Of a DNA stretch of 64,000 nt, positions 54,301-61,958 are shown one piece after another (position 1 is the stretch's first letter; every line of letters begins with the position of its first letter). Source of the DNA: Akkermansiaceae bacterium (lineage in GTDB: Bacteria > Verrucomicrobiota > Verrucomicrobiia > Verrucomicrobiales > Akkermansiaceae); contig JANXMQ010000090.1 of assembly GCA_025354565.1 (NCBI GenBank), forward strand, positions 29,281 through 93,280, given 5' to 3'. Made by a program: the position numbers and the translations under genes. The notes under the pieces were generated by a model. It was not told the DNA's origin. It searched no databases and worked only from the letters and a program-made list of their open reading frames with translations.

Positions 54301-54560
54301 GAATGAAGGAAGATGAGCGGATCAGCAAACTCGTCGCTCTCACCCAGCATGTCTATGAAGAGATTGAGCGTGAATTAAAGCTCGTTGGATTCTGGGAAAG
54401 CATACCCGCCCGCAACAAGCTGGTTGCCGATCTTCAAAAAGTCCTATTACAACCGGAGTTTTCGAAGCTGCCAGGTCTTGTGAAAAACTGGAAGCACATC
54501 ATCACTCGTTTGATGGAGAGCGCCAATAAGAACCACGACACGATCCTCTACGCCAACTGA
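51348..54560 (+). CDS. hsdR: Type I restriction endonuclease subunit (HsdR)
   Basis: 1070 residues, full-length. N-terminal nuclease with PDIVLFLNGLPVVVIECKSP (Asp and ECK, about residue 168), SF2 motor with WHTQGSGKSLTMMF (Walker A, about 324), LTDEAHRSQY (DEAH, about 423), YTGTPIDKT, TGFDAPVEQVMYLDK and QAIARVNRV. The C-terminal helical part contacts HsdM/HsdS. It translocates DNA and cuts at a distance. Overlaps both neighbours. Confidence 0.95.
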   Translation: MSTKDNAIQIRLDEREHVEKPLLDQLAGLGWEIIDLDAKQHPGDSHRTNFTEVVMLSVLRTQLKVINPWLEEDQVDEVVKQLTANFPSTNLLQNNRHVFNQLLENTSVSENRKTGEKSPSVKFIDFKNRDNNRFIAVCQFKVRILGTEHHIIPDIVLFLNGLPVVVIECKSPKVKEPIQEAIVQLTRYSEQRGAKGEGSAPLFFYNQFIVTTCRQEAKFGTITTHNEKHFYRWSDPYPRTLNDLEHGSSGPNDQQRLVAGMLDKDNLLDLIRTFTIFSTNDKGEMIKVVARYQQFRAVKLAIKRLLAGKNPRERSGIIWHTQGSGKSLTMMFMVREMYRHPSLSKWKVIFVTDRTQLEQQLSETSQSIGFTVKPADSIKKLKELLTSNASDLVMAMIHKFRETDLSETFPELNSSPNILVLTDEAHRSQYSRLAANLDKGIPNATRIGYTGTPIDKTERVFGDYIDKYTMRQSIADGVTLEIIYEGRTHNAEVKDQIGMDVKFADVFSDYNLQERMEILGYGSRGAYLEADTTIAAKAKDMVAHYLTHVFPNGYKAQIVATSREAAVRYKKHVDAAVTEAIKELEGSNPLKLDINRLKQLKSDVVISGKHNDELHLTPYTNASKHETTIKSFKLPFGNEDEGVKGDMGIVIVNNMLLTGFDAPVEQVMYLDKIIVAHGLLQAIARVNRVGGDSKEKGFVVDYVGIGHHLKKALDNYDEREQKEIVDVLSFPEEELRELKASHEAVLAFLKKQGLKDLTDADAFYDVFYDEDLRFEFMSLFKKFTKNLNLVFPARQALDYMADFQSLVAINEMAAKHFRDGRLSMKGIPPKLRSITDAFLESRCINVKVEPISILDEDFQKEVKKHSRTKTKAAEIEHAIRHHLDVNLNDDPELQASFAEALRKIFEEFANNWKKIFEELEKLRQRIVDAGNEPTYGLHRKKQMPIFRILKFEIFGEDSTGANAKVAEGDIDQNVTWMTADPVLYGMKEDERISKLVALTQHVYEEIERELKLVGFWESIPARNKLVADLQKVLLQPEFSKLPGLVKNWKHIITRLMESANKNHDTILYAN

Positions 54561-55243
54561 TGGATCTGAATTACCAGATTGTTCGCTCGGCGAAGCGCAA
54601 AAAGCTCACGATTACCGTAGAGCGCGACAAGTCCATCGTTGTCCATGCTCCAGCGGACGCAACAGATGAGGCGATACGCCATGTGGTGGATACAAAGCGG
54701 CAATGGATATTTGAAAAGGTCAATCACCCCCAGAAATATCAGGACCGTCCCCACGCGCCAGGCAAGGAAGTGGTGAATGGAGAATCGGTTCCCTACCTGG
54801 GTCGGGAATATCTTATCGAGATCGAAGAAACACTAAGCGGGGGTGTAGAGTTTGCGCGGAGGTTTCTGATTCCCGCAGCGCAGCGGACAAAGCGACAAGT
54901 TGTTTTAAAAGATTGGTATGTCTCCCGTGCGAAGGAAACCGTATTGCCACGGGTAAAGCGATTTGCCGCCGAGCTAGGAGTAAGTATCGGCGAGGCAAAG
55001 ATCGTGGACAATCGTTACCGCTGGGGTTCCTGCACGGTAAAAGATAACGTCAACTTCAACTGGAGGCTGATTAAGGCCCCGATGTTCGTAATCGACTATG
55101 TGATTGTCCATGAACTTGCCCACCTAATGGAAACCAACCACACTCCGCGATTCTGGAACATTGTCCGGGCCAAGGTTCCTTCTACGGATAAGGCGAAGAC
55201 GTGGCTTAAAGAGCACGGGCAGATCCTTGAGGAAGAGGTTTAA
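54560..55243 (+). CDS. YgjP-like zinc metallopeptidase (DUF45/M48-type)
   Basis: 227 residues. Zinc motif HELAHLMETNHTPRFW (HExxH plus a downstream His), preceded by VSIGEAKIVDNRYRWGSCTVKDNVNFNWRLIKAP, the family's RWGSC motif. Proteins of this kind are regular partners of HsdR. Its start codon shares the last base of the HsdR stop. A protease or chaperone role for the RM complex is inferred. Confidence 0.9.
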   Translation: MDLNYQIVRSAKRKKLTITVERDKSIVVHAPADATDEAIRHVVDTKRQWIFEKVNHPQKYQDRPHAPGKEVVNGESVPYLGREYLIEIEETLSGGVEFARRFLIPAAQRTKRQVVLKDWYVSRAKETVLPRVKRFAAELGVSIGEAKIVDNRYRWGSCTVKDNVNFNWRLIKAPMFVIDYVIVHELAHLMETNHTPRFWNIVRAKVPSTDKAKTWLKEHGQILEEEV

Positions 55244-55605
55244 GCTGACGCTGTGGGCTGGACGCTCTGAAAGTTAAAATGGGGGGTAGCGAGTTTTGGG
55301 GGGCATTTCTCACCCTCCTCACTCTATATTATTTTAAATCCATCCAAAAATAATCCTACGGAAGCCTGTTTTCAAATATGCCCCCCACCGCCCCCCAAAG
55401 TAAGTAAGATACATGCTACCAGTAGTTCGGCTAGTGTATAGTTTATTTACCCATTGGCAGGCTTGCTACACTTGCACCTCATAATAAGTAGGTAGCCCGT
55501 TCTCGGATCAATATACTTGTATAAATTATCGGAAACTAAGTGCTTTTTAAATACTATGTATAATTATTTGCATTGTAGGTTGTTTAATGCTACTATGATC
55601 TCCTA
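55244..55605. other. AT-rich gap with paired G6 and C6 tracts
   Basis: No gene is seen. GGGGGG at 55281-55286 and 55298-55303, CCCCCC at 55381-55386 and 55391-55396; TTTTGGGGGGCAT can pair with ATGCCCCCC across about 75 bases. The 55320-55360 and 55400-55600 parts are AT-rich and probably hold the promoter of the excisionase-like gene. The tract order could form a large stem or G-quadruplex on either strand. Confidence 0.4.
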
Positions 55606-55908
55606 ATGTTAATAAGGAACTCGCCCCTCACTCATCGCGGACTCTATACAGCTAGAGAAATCGCCGAACTACTCTCAGTCGAACCTAAGACAATCCATAA
55701 CTGGGCCGACGCTGGAAAGATACCTGTGGCAATCCGGACGGGTAAAACCATCCGCTTCGATCTCGATCTTGTTACTCTGGCACTGGCAAATGTTACGACA
55801 GAAACACAAAAAGCAAAACGGGAACAAGCCGAGTCAAGGATGGCCTTGCGTCATACCGTTGTGACAAATGGCTCCCCAGCATCCCCTGAAATCAACAAGC
55901 GGGCGTAA
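55606..55908 (+). CDS. Excisionase/AlpA-like HTH protein
   Basis: 100 residues. RGLYTAREIAELLSVEPKTIHNWADAGKIPVAIRTGKTIRFDLD is a MerR/excisionase-type helix-turn-helix (HTH_17). The tail is Glu/Lys/Arg-rich. In integrative elements such proteins control excision or prevent loss. It lies in front of the primase gene and far from the integrase, so a regulator of the right-hand core is likely. Confidence 0.7.
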   Translation: MLIRNSPLTHRGLYTAREIAELLSVEPKTIHNWADAGKIPVAIRTGKTIRFDLDLVTLALANVTTETQKAKREQAESRMALRHTVVTNGSPASPEINKRA

Positions 55909-55981
55909 GCCCATTGGATAAATCAGCCGTCGCCCCCGAGTTGTAAATAGGGACGACGGCAACAGATGGAAATAACAAGTA

Positions 55982-58519
55982 ATGTATAACATATTAGGAG
56001 AAAAATATCAAGAAGAATCTACCGCTTATAATAGTGAAACGATCAACAATCAGGACCGTGAAGCCAAACACCCGTTAGCGGAAGACAGGCTCGAAAGAAT
56101 CCATGAGGTTTTGGGTAGTGAGGCGATTTTAATTCCTTATACCCTTGGGACCAAGAAACCGATGCGAACGGCTTGGCAGCAGACGACCTTGGAGCAAACT
56201 CGTGACCCGGCATACATCAAAGATCTGAGAGCAAACAACATTGGCGTGTTAGTAGGTCCTGAGTCAGGAAATTTGATAGATGTGGACTGTGATACAGAGG
56301 AATTCATGCATTCCTTCATCCAAGCAAACACCGAAATTTGCGCTAATACCCTAGAATCCAAAGGGGAACGAGGCGGGCACTTCTGGTTTCGTATGGTTGG
56401 GGAATACCCTACTAAAGTCGAGAAAATAACGGATGACAAGGGTGAGCCTGTTGGTGAGTTCAGAGGCGGTAAGGGGGGGAGTTTGATTTCGGGAACCCAT
56501 CCAAGCGGATCTGATTATATGATGGGTGATAAGCCACCACTTGAAATCAAATACGAAGACATCAAATGGCCCAATGGTTTTTCTTTGAAATTGAAGACAC
56601 CAGCAGTCGGCGGAGTTTTAGGTAATGCTCTTCGTGGGACTTCATACGGTATTGGGGATGTGGGGCAGATGGGAAAAACTCGTCAGTCACGGTTATTGAC
56701 ACCAAGTGTGGAGGGGGAGGGGAACAAATTCGACAAAGCAGTGATCGAGGATCTTCGACTGCAACTGCCGGAATATCTCAAACGGATTGGGGTGAATCTT
56801 AAACCACAAGGCAAAGGACTCATAGGTCTTTGCCCTCACCACGATGATCACAATCCAAGCTTTGGGGTTTTCGGAGATGCTCACGAAAAATGTGGATGCT
56901 TTACATGTAATCATACAGGTGACGTTTTCGATACTTCGCAATGGCTGGGGAGATCCAATTCCTTTCCTGAGTCTGTGCGAGAGGTAGCTGATACGCTTGG
57001 TTATTTGCTTCCAAATGTGGCTGTCGCAGTTGGGGTGACTAATGCTCCGAGAGGTTGCCTGGAACAGTTGGAGCCATTGGAAGATGAACAGCAAGACACT
57101 CCATTCCCGGTTCACTGTATTCCGGGAGTGGCGGGTGAAATGGCGAAGGAGATCGCGCGAGTCACTACCTCCCAAGATCTACCATTGGCTGCCGCATCCG
57201 TGATCGGTGTATTGTCCGCATCGCTCGGGGCCGGAATCGAAGTTCCGTGCGGTGGTGAAAGGCGTTCTCGGGGTAACCTCTACATACTTGCAATCGCCGC
57301 ATCAGGAACGGGTAAGGGCGAGGCGTTCAGTCTGGCTGGCGCACCATTCGATCTTGCGCAGTCAGAACACGATCGGCAATTCGAAGAGCACGATTTGCCA
57401 GAGTTGCTGGCCAAGCTATCGGTCGCTGAACAACGCTCTAAGGAACTTCAGAAGCAAGCGGCGAGAGAGGAGGAGAAACTCAAACGTGATAAATTTGTTG
57501 ATGAGTATCAGAAGGCAGTGCTCGAAATCGCGAATTTGCAGAAACAGATCGCAGCAAGACCCCAGTTGAAAGTAGAGGACACGACTAAGGAGGCGCTTGC
57601 TGTGGCAATGTCAGGACAACCAGGTGGGGCGATTGCAAGTCTATCCAGTGAAGCCAGGGGAGTATTCTCGATCTTGAAAGGCAGATACGGGAAAGAAGGG
57701 GGTGACGAGGATTATTACTGTAAATGCTACTCGGGGGAATCAGTTAAAATCAATCGGATCGGTCGTGGGATTCTGGCGCTTGATCGGACGTGCCTGTCTA
57801 TTGTGTGGATGGTTCAACCGGATGCCGCGAGAAGTGCATTGGGGACCGAAGCCCTCACAGAGTCGGGCTTGCTGCCGAGATTCCTGATGTTTGACCCTAA
57901 AGCCGAGCCACTTGAAAGGCTGAGTTATCCAGACCCCATACCCACGAGTGTGAAGATCGGTTGGTCGAATCTCGTCCTGTCGCTGGTTCAAAACTACCGG
58001 GCGCAAGGGGATAAGCCTTTGACTGTCGAAAAGAGCGGAGGTGTGGACGATGTCATGCTGGAATTTGAAAACGAAAACATCAGGCTCAGGCGGCGTAGCG
58101 GAGAATACCATGATTTCGCGGAGTATGTGGCTAGATGGACGGAGAATACCTGGAGGTTGTCCTTAGTGCTTCACTGTGCCAAATACGGAACCAAGGCCCA
58201 TGTAGAGAAGTTGGAGATTTCTACTGCGCGAGATTCAATTGAAATCGTGCGCTGGTTTATTGAAAAGCAGCTCGAAATACTGGCTGCCGGACGATATGAA
58301 AAGGCTCGTTCTAAGGTTTCGGCGGTTTTGGCAGTTTTGGCAGACGTGGGTGGGGAAATTTCACTCAGGGATTTCCGCCGTTCTCACTCGGTTGACGAAG
58401 AGGAAATTAAACAACTACAGGCTAAGTTTCCGAAGGACTTCAAAATAGTGGAGCGGAAGGCAGCCACCGGCAGGCCATCAGTGGTCGTAACTAACCGACC
58501 TGAAGACATGAAGGGGTAA
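55982..58519 (+). CDS. Prim-pol/CHC2 zinc finger/DUF3987 replication protein
   Basis: 845 residues. N-terminal prim-pol-like domain: ILIPYTLGTKKPM, NNIGVLVGPESGNLIDVDCD (Asp-x-Asp active-site pair) and GGHFWFRM. A CHC2-like zinc finger is seen in LCPHHDDHNPSFGVFGDAHEKCGCFTCNHTGD. The C-terminal part is DUF3987, an SF3-like helicase with ILAIAASGTGKGEAFS (Walker A-like), a long coiled coil and ILALDRTCLSIVWM. The prim-pol primes and the helicase unwinds at the element's own origin. The last 200 bases of the gene contain three copies of the 9-bp iteron, coding for VSAVLAVLADV. Confidence 0.83.
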   Translation: MYNILGEKYQEESTAYNSETINNQDREAKHPLAEDRLERIHEVLGSEAILIPYTLGTKKPMRTAWQQTTLEQTRDPAYIKDLRANNIGVLVGPESGNLIDVDCDTEEFMHSFIQANTEICANTLESKGERGGHFWFRMVGEYPTKVEKITDDKGEPVGEFRGGKGGSLISGTHPSGSDYMMGDKPPLEIKYEDIKWPNGFSLKLKTPAVGGVLGNALRGTSYGIGDVGQMGKTRQSRLLTPSVEGEGNKFDKAVIEDLRLQLPEYLKRIGVNLKPQGKGLIGLCPHHDDHNPSFGVFGDAHEKCGCFTCNHTGDVFDTSQWLGRSNSFPESVREVADTLGYLLPNVAVAVGVTNAPRGCLEQLEPLEDEQQDTPFPVHCIPGVAGEMAKEIARVTTSQDLPLAAASVIGVLSASLGAGIEVPCGGERRSRGNLYILAIAASGTGKGEAFSLAGAPFDLAQSEHDRQFEEHDLPELLAKLSVAEQRSKELQKQAAREEEKLKRDKFVDEYQKAVLEIANLQKQIAARPQLKVEDTTKEALAVAMSGQPGGAIASLSSEARGVFSILKGRYGKEGGDEDYYCKCYSGESVKINRIGRGILALDRTCLSIVWMVQPDAARSALGTEALTESGLLPRFLMFDPKAEPLERLSYPDPIPTSVKIGWSNLVLSLVQNYRAQGDKPLTVEKSGGVDDVMLEFENENIRLRRRSGEYHDFAEYVARWTENTWRLSLVLHCAKYGTKAHVEKLEISTARDSIEIVRWFIEKQLEILAAGRYEKARSKVSAVLAVLADVGGEISLRDFRRSHSVDEEEIKQLQAKFPKDFKIVERKAATGRPSVVVTNRPEDMKG
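58317..58343 (+). repeat. Iteron array inside the 3' end of the primase gene
   Basis: TTTCGGCGG, TTTTGGCAG, TTTTGGCAG in tandem, each 9 bases. Same unit as the two arrays flanking the AT-rich region downstream (58679 and 58833). Confidence 0.55.
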
Positions 58520-58529
58520 GAAGTCGGTT

Positions 58530-58625
58530 CAGGTGCAGTGGTAGGGCATTCGATCCATATCGCCGCACCTGCACGTAAAGCCGTGAATATCGAGTGGAAG
58601 TGTTGGTAAGCAGCGTTTCCACTCG
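58530..58625 (+). other. Two stable hairpins downstream of the primase gene
   Basis: CAGGTGC (58530-58536) pairs with GCACCTG (58565-58571), and CGAGTGGAA (58591-58599) pairs perfectly with TTCCACTCG (58617-58625). Possibly a small structured RNA or part of an origin. A GTGGTAGGGCATTCGATCC stretch in the first hairpin resembles tRNA D- and T-arms only superficially. Confidence 0.4.
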
Positions 58626-58678
58626 ATTGGCATTACGTCACGGAGCCGTGCTGATAGTCCTTAGTCCTGTATGAGGGG

Positions 58679-58859
58679 TTTTGGCAGTTTTGGCAGTTTC
58701 GGCACGGGGGATACGTTTGGGTTTAATAATCCAGCGGGCGAGTTAGATAGATGTATTATTTCCTTTAATATCTTCGAGTGGGGTTGCCAATAGTGGGTGG
58801 GCCTTTTGGAATTTATTTTTAATAAGTATGGCGTGCCAAAACTGTCAAAACTGCCAAAA
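58679..58859. repeat. Candidate replication origin: two inverted iteron arrays around an AT-rich core
   Basis: Left array at 58679-58705: TTTTGGCAG, TTTTGGCAG, TTTCGGCAC. Right array at 58833-58859, in reverse orientation: TTTTGGCAG, TTTTGACAG, TTTTGGCAC. Each has three 9-bp units, both ending in the variant GGCAC. They enclose about 127 AT-rich bases without a gene. Position next to the replication protein and hairpins supports an iteron origin. Confidence 0.6.
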
Positions 58860-58920
58860 GTCTCCGATGGAAGAACAACGCCGGACTCTACAGCCAAACA
58901 GCGAAGGGCTCTATTCAACG

Positions 58921-59106
58921 TCAGTCGAGACACATTTCCACGGTGGTGATCTTCGTATTCCGAGAGCGGCAGACAGGGCACATACGCCGCAACCCCAAAA
59001 CGGCTTCCTCTCCGCATTTACCACACACTACGGCCTCTGGTTCTGTGCCTCTTTCGATCAAGGTGGATGCGTCACACGAGATACAGGAATACTCCTCACT
59101 CATCAT
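58921..59106 (-). CDS. Small zinc-ribbon protein
   Basis: 61 residues. MMSEEYSCISCDASTLIERGTE, VVCGKCGEE and RMCPVCRSRN give three CxxC-type pairs, likely two zinc ribbons. A strong Shine-Dalgarno (AAGGAGG) lies 5-6 bases before the start, unlike many genes here, which supports the call. Function unknown; between the origin and the SRAP gene. Confidence 0.65.
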   Translation of the reverse strand: MMSEEYSCISCDASTLIERGTEPEAVVCGKCGEEAVLGLRRMCPVCRSRNTKITTVEMCLD

Positions 59107-59238
59107 CAGACCTCCTTGAGAGGCATGGAACTTGTGGCCAATGGAACGCGTAATGGAAACACAAATGCAAGGCTAGCCGCACCACCCTCCCACTGACGGG
59201 CGATGACCCAGCCCACTTTCCGGCAACGCTCGAATTTT

Positions 59239-59850
59239 TCAAAATAGTTCACCCTGAGGCTCCCCCTTGTCAGGCCGGGGTTTCTTCAGCGGGCTATCGC
59301 AAGGAACCGCCAGTATTTCCCCGGTGTATGGAGCTAACGGCAGTGTGTCGCCGTGCAGGAAGGCCAGTGCCTCATTGAATTCCAGGATAGCGAGCATCCG
59401 GTCATGAATCGGCTCAACGACGGAAGATGGCTCGGTGGTGAGCGTAGCAAAGCAACCACCATGCGCTTCGGTCCGCTCGTAAATGCCCGCCACCCACATC
59501 CATTCCCCATCCGGTCGCCTGAATTCGTATGCCTGCTTGCGACCGCCGGTTTCCGGTTTCCATTCGAAAAAGGTGGTGATGGGGACAAGGCAACGTCGCA
59601 GGGCAAGCGACTCTCGCCACATCGGAGAAGTGAACTTGGCTGAGCGCGTGTTGTTGATGGAGTCGCTGAACGGCCGATGGAAGCCCCAGCGCATGATCTC
59701 CGGGTGTAACACCCCCTCCGTAGCGAGCACCACCACACCCGGCGCGGATCTGCGGACGAGCGATACCTTCAACTTGGCAATCGCTTCATTCACAGCCCGC
59801 TCATGAGCAATAGCTCCAAGTTTGGGGCGAACGGTGTAGGTATTGCACAT
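59239..59850 (-). CDS. SRAP-domain protein (HMCES/YedK-like abasic-site DNA-protein crosslinker)
   Basis: 203 residues. The catalytic Cys2 follows Met1 (MCNTYTVRPKLG); INNTRSAKFTSPMWRESLALRRCLVPITTFFEWK holds the Asn and Glu, and IHDRM the active-site His. Known proteins of this family bind single-stranded abasic sites covalently through Cys2 and protect forks. Its presence in the integrase-side core suggests protection of replicating element DNA. Confidence 0.92.
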   Translation of the reverse strand: MCNTYTVRPKLGAIAHERAVNEAIAKLKVSLVRRSAPGVVVLATEGVLHPEIMRWGFHRPFSDSINNTRSAKFTSPMWRESLALRRCLVPITTFFEWKPETGGRKQAYEFRRPDGEWMWVAGIYERTEAHGGCFATLTTEPSSVVEPIHDRMLAILEFNEALAFLHGDTLPLAPYTGEILAVPCDSPLKKPRPDKGEPQGELF

Positions 59851-59956
59851 GGCTCAATGGTGCCCTTGCCCGCGAAAATGTCAGGGACGGATTTCGCGGC
59901 TAGATTTCGGGGGCTGAATTTTGCCTTCAATCATCGACTTTTGACCGTCCTCCCGC

Positions 59957-61303
59957 CTATGCCGACGCATTCAGAAGGTGTCCAAGACCCACGCTTTTCT
60001 TCGAGCGGGTGTCCGCATAGTGGTTCACCGTCGTCTGGATATTGCTGTGTCGGAGGAACAGAGACGCCTGGTAAATATCGTTGCCCCTCATGATCACGGA
60101 CCCCGCTTCCTTACGAAGTTCATGGAGCGGTTTTTGGACCTCGGCAAGGGGCTTGGTTCCATCCTCCTCGTAGTTTCTGAGCCAACCGCACAAGAGAGTG
60201 AATGGAGCATTTAGACGACGACGTTCCGGACCTGTTTTACCAACGGGGAGGGGAATGCCGGGACAGATAACGAATTTCGAATTTTTAGGAAGCTTTGCTC
60301 GATACCAGTTCAATTCCGCCGCGACTTGGTCCTCGATAGGGACCTCTGCATTGCTACTTTGGGTTTTCGCGGTGAAACAGTCCGTTGGGTTGATCGAAAT
60401 GAGTTTTTTTTCCAAATCAACCTGCGACCACTGAAGCTTATCAATTTCGTTGGCCCTCAGACCGGCATAAAACGCGAGCAGAAAGACAATCCAGACGGCG
60501 GCGTCAGTTTCATCGGATCCCACTACATCCCGCCTGAAATGGGCACGCGCAGCACCAACAAGCAGGGTGATGTTGATTTTACTGCTGTATTTGCTCTGAG
60601 GAACAGTGAGTGGCTTGAGTCCGGCAAAGGGATTGGTCAGGACTGAGGCTCCTGCTCTCTGGGAGATTTGTTCGAGCGTGTCGTTTGAAAACAGGGCGGC
60701 TGCATTCCGAACCGTGGCGTTGATCGACCGCTTTTTCCGGTTTAGAGCCAGAGCGTCCAACCTTTGATCACTGAACCTCTTGAACCGGTTATCCCTCCAG
60801 GTCTTGATCGCCTCCGCTGTCATCCAAGCCAGCGGCAATTCCTCCGCCGCCTTGCAGGAGACTTTCTTTTTGTCGAAAGCTTCACGCGCGATATGGCGGA
60901 AAGCATTGGTATACGCACTGATCGTAGATGCCGCCGCTCTGGGACCAAGGACTGTAGAAGCTTGTTCGAGGAACCAACCCAACGTCTGTGTGTCTGGCCC
61001 CTTAGCCTCCACGGCCTCCACTCGCTTCAGAAGCTTCTTTCCCCGAGCTTCCCCCAGATCATTGAGAGCTGCGACCCATCCCGACAGTTTTACATCGAGA
61101 TATAGCTTCGCAGCACGTTTCGCCGCCTCCTTCTGATTGCTGACACCAAGGCTCACGTTCTTGGACTCGCCTTGGTGCATTATCCGCACATTGAAAATAG
61201 ACGACCCGCGCCCCTTGCTGACCTTCGTCATCCAGTAGCTTTCGGTAGTCTTGTTAGGTCGGGCCGCTTTTGGATTCTTGGCAAATTTCTTGGCAAAATT
61301 CAT
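59957..61303 (-). CDS. int: Tyrosine recombinase integrase of the island
   Basis: 448 residues. SAM-like core-binding domain (TLGWFLEQASTVLGPRAAASTISAYTNAFRHIAREAF), catalytic domain with FYAGLRANEIDKLQWSQVD (first Arg), HELRKEAG (H-x-x-R), LRHSNIQTTVNHYAD (His and the nucleophilic Tyr). Sits 122 bases inside the right attachment site, reading inward, as in tRNA-targeting islands. Close copies of TTGGCAAA at 61278 and 61290 lie over its first codons and match candidate arm sites at the left end. Confidence 0.95.
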   Translation of the reverse strand: MNFAKKFAKNPKAARPNKTTESYWMTKVSKGRGSSIFNVRIMHQGESKNVSLGVSNQKEAAKRAAKLYLDVKLSGWVAALNDLGEARGKKLLKRVEAVEAKGPDTQTLGWFLEQASTVLGPRAAASTISAYTNAFRHIAREAFDKKKVSCKAAEELPLAWMTAEAIKTWRDNRFKRFSDQRLDALALNRKKRSINATVRNAAALFSNDTLEQISQRAGASVLTNPFAGLKPLTVPQSKYSSKINITLLVGAARAHFRRDVVGSDETDAAVWIVFLLAFYAGLRANEIDKLQWSQVDLEKKLISINPTDCFTAKTQSSNAEVPIEDQVAAELNWYRAKLPKNSKFVICPGIPLPVGKTGPERRRLNAPFTLLCGWLRNYEEDGTKPLAEVQKPLHELRKEAGSVIMRGNDIYQASLFLRHSNIQTTVNHYADTRSKKSVGLGHLLNASA

Positions 61304-61425
61304 AGGGCCGATTTGTCTCGCATCTCCTCGAATCTTGCAAGAAAAATATCTGTAACATGTTGTATTTGAGTTTTTTGCAATGGAACCAAATGGAGGGCAA
61401 TGGAATTATTTGGAACGATAATTAA

Positions 61426-61482
61426 TAGATTTAGGATCTAGTATCGCAAGGTGTGCAGGTTCGAGTCCTGTTCCCGGTACTT
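61426..61482 (+). repeat. attR: right copy of the 57-bp attachment repeat (tRNA-Leu 3' remnant)
   Basis: Identical to 15960-16016; contains the tRNA T-arm and 3' acceptor but no 5' half. It marks the border with the right chromosomal flank. Confidence 0.95.
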
Positions 61483-61814
61483 TTTATAGCATTGAGAAAA
61501 ATTCGTAACTCGTTTATTTCGAGCTTACTACAACATAAATAAGCCTCTTTCTAGCAATTGTGAATTGCATTGAAATGCACCGAATAACCAGTTCTATTGC
61601 CGGAATGGTTGCGGGAAATTCTTCGTTCGGACTTTGTCGATGAAGGGTTGATTTCGTTTCGTCAGGTGTTCCTGCAATGGGGTGTTGCGGAAGAAGAGAG
61701 GAAACGACGAATACGCACTGAGAAAGCGACGCTGGAATTTCGCGTCCACGATGCACAGAATATGACGACACTCAGGAGATTCCGCAATCTATAAAACCGG
61801 GAAACGCTGGTGAA
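61483..61814. other. Right flank next to attR, no convincing gene
   Basis: Short frames on both strands overlap here (for example 61597-61794 plus, 65 codons) but none has a start signal, motif or neighbour to support it. A 65-codon frame with EWLREILRSDF might be the rest of a decayed gene whose end was displaced by integration. Confidence 0.35.
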
Positions 61815-61958
61815 ATGCCAACAAAAGCGTTTGGCTTCGTCACGGATCTTTTCACTTTTCGCAGATGTCCCGACGGTGGCGCGATCACGCTGGTGAAAGA
61901 CGATGTTTTCGAATGCGTCAAGTGCGGGCAAAAGCTTCCAGAACACTGGAATTTCTAA
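61815..61958 (+). CDS. Small zinc-motif protein, 47 aa
   Basis: Starts [22 protein letters not shown] and ends [16 protein letters not shown]. Cys near residue 18 and the CxxC pair near 36-39 suggest one zinc site. Not recognised. It is followed after 364 bases by the phosphatase gene on the same strand; that gap (61959-62322) shows nothing else. Confidence 0.5.
   Translation: MPTKAFGFVTDLFTFRRCPDGGAITLVKDDVFECVKCGQKLPEHWNF

Larger units (their letters stand above)
15960..61482. mobile_element. 45.5-kb integrative genomic island in tRNA-Leu
   Basis: Bounded by a 57-bp identical direct repeat of the tRNA-Leu(UAG) 3' end (15960-16016 and 61426-61482), with a tyrosine integrase pointing inward beside the right copy. 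Inside lie replication proteins of two kinds, an excisionase-like HTH, a toxin-antitoxin pair, defence genes and several unknown modules, but no recognisable conjugation, capsid or packaging genes. It therefore looks like a non-self-transmissible or satellite-type integrative element carrying defence and unknown cargo. Tracts of clearly different base composition (for example 31.4-36.3 kb, AT-rich) show that it is a mosaic. Confidence 0.93.

Noticed and set aside
58530..58575. tRNA-like stretch (GTGGTAGGGCATTCGATCC)
   Set aside because: No acceptor stem or anticodon arm can be drawn; only a hairpin is supported.
58661..59017. 118-codon minus-strand frame over the iterons
   Set aside because: It overlaps the zinc-ribbon gene and its Pro/Leu/Lys end is only the iterons read as codons.
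15960..61482. Prophage or conjugative element
   Set aside because: No terminase, capsid, tail, relaxase or type IV secretion genes were seen, in spite of the integrase and replication proteins.
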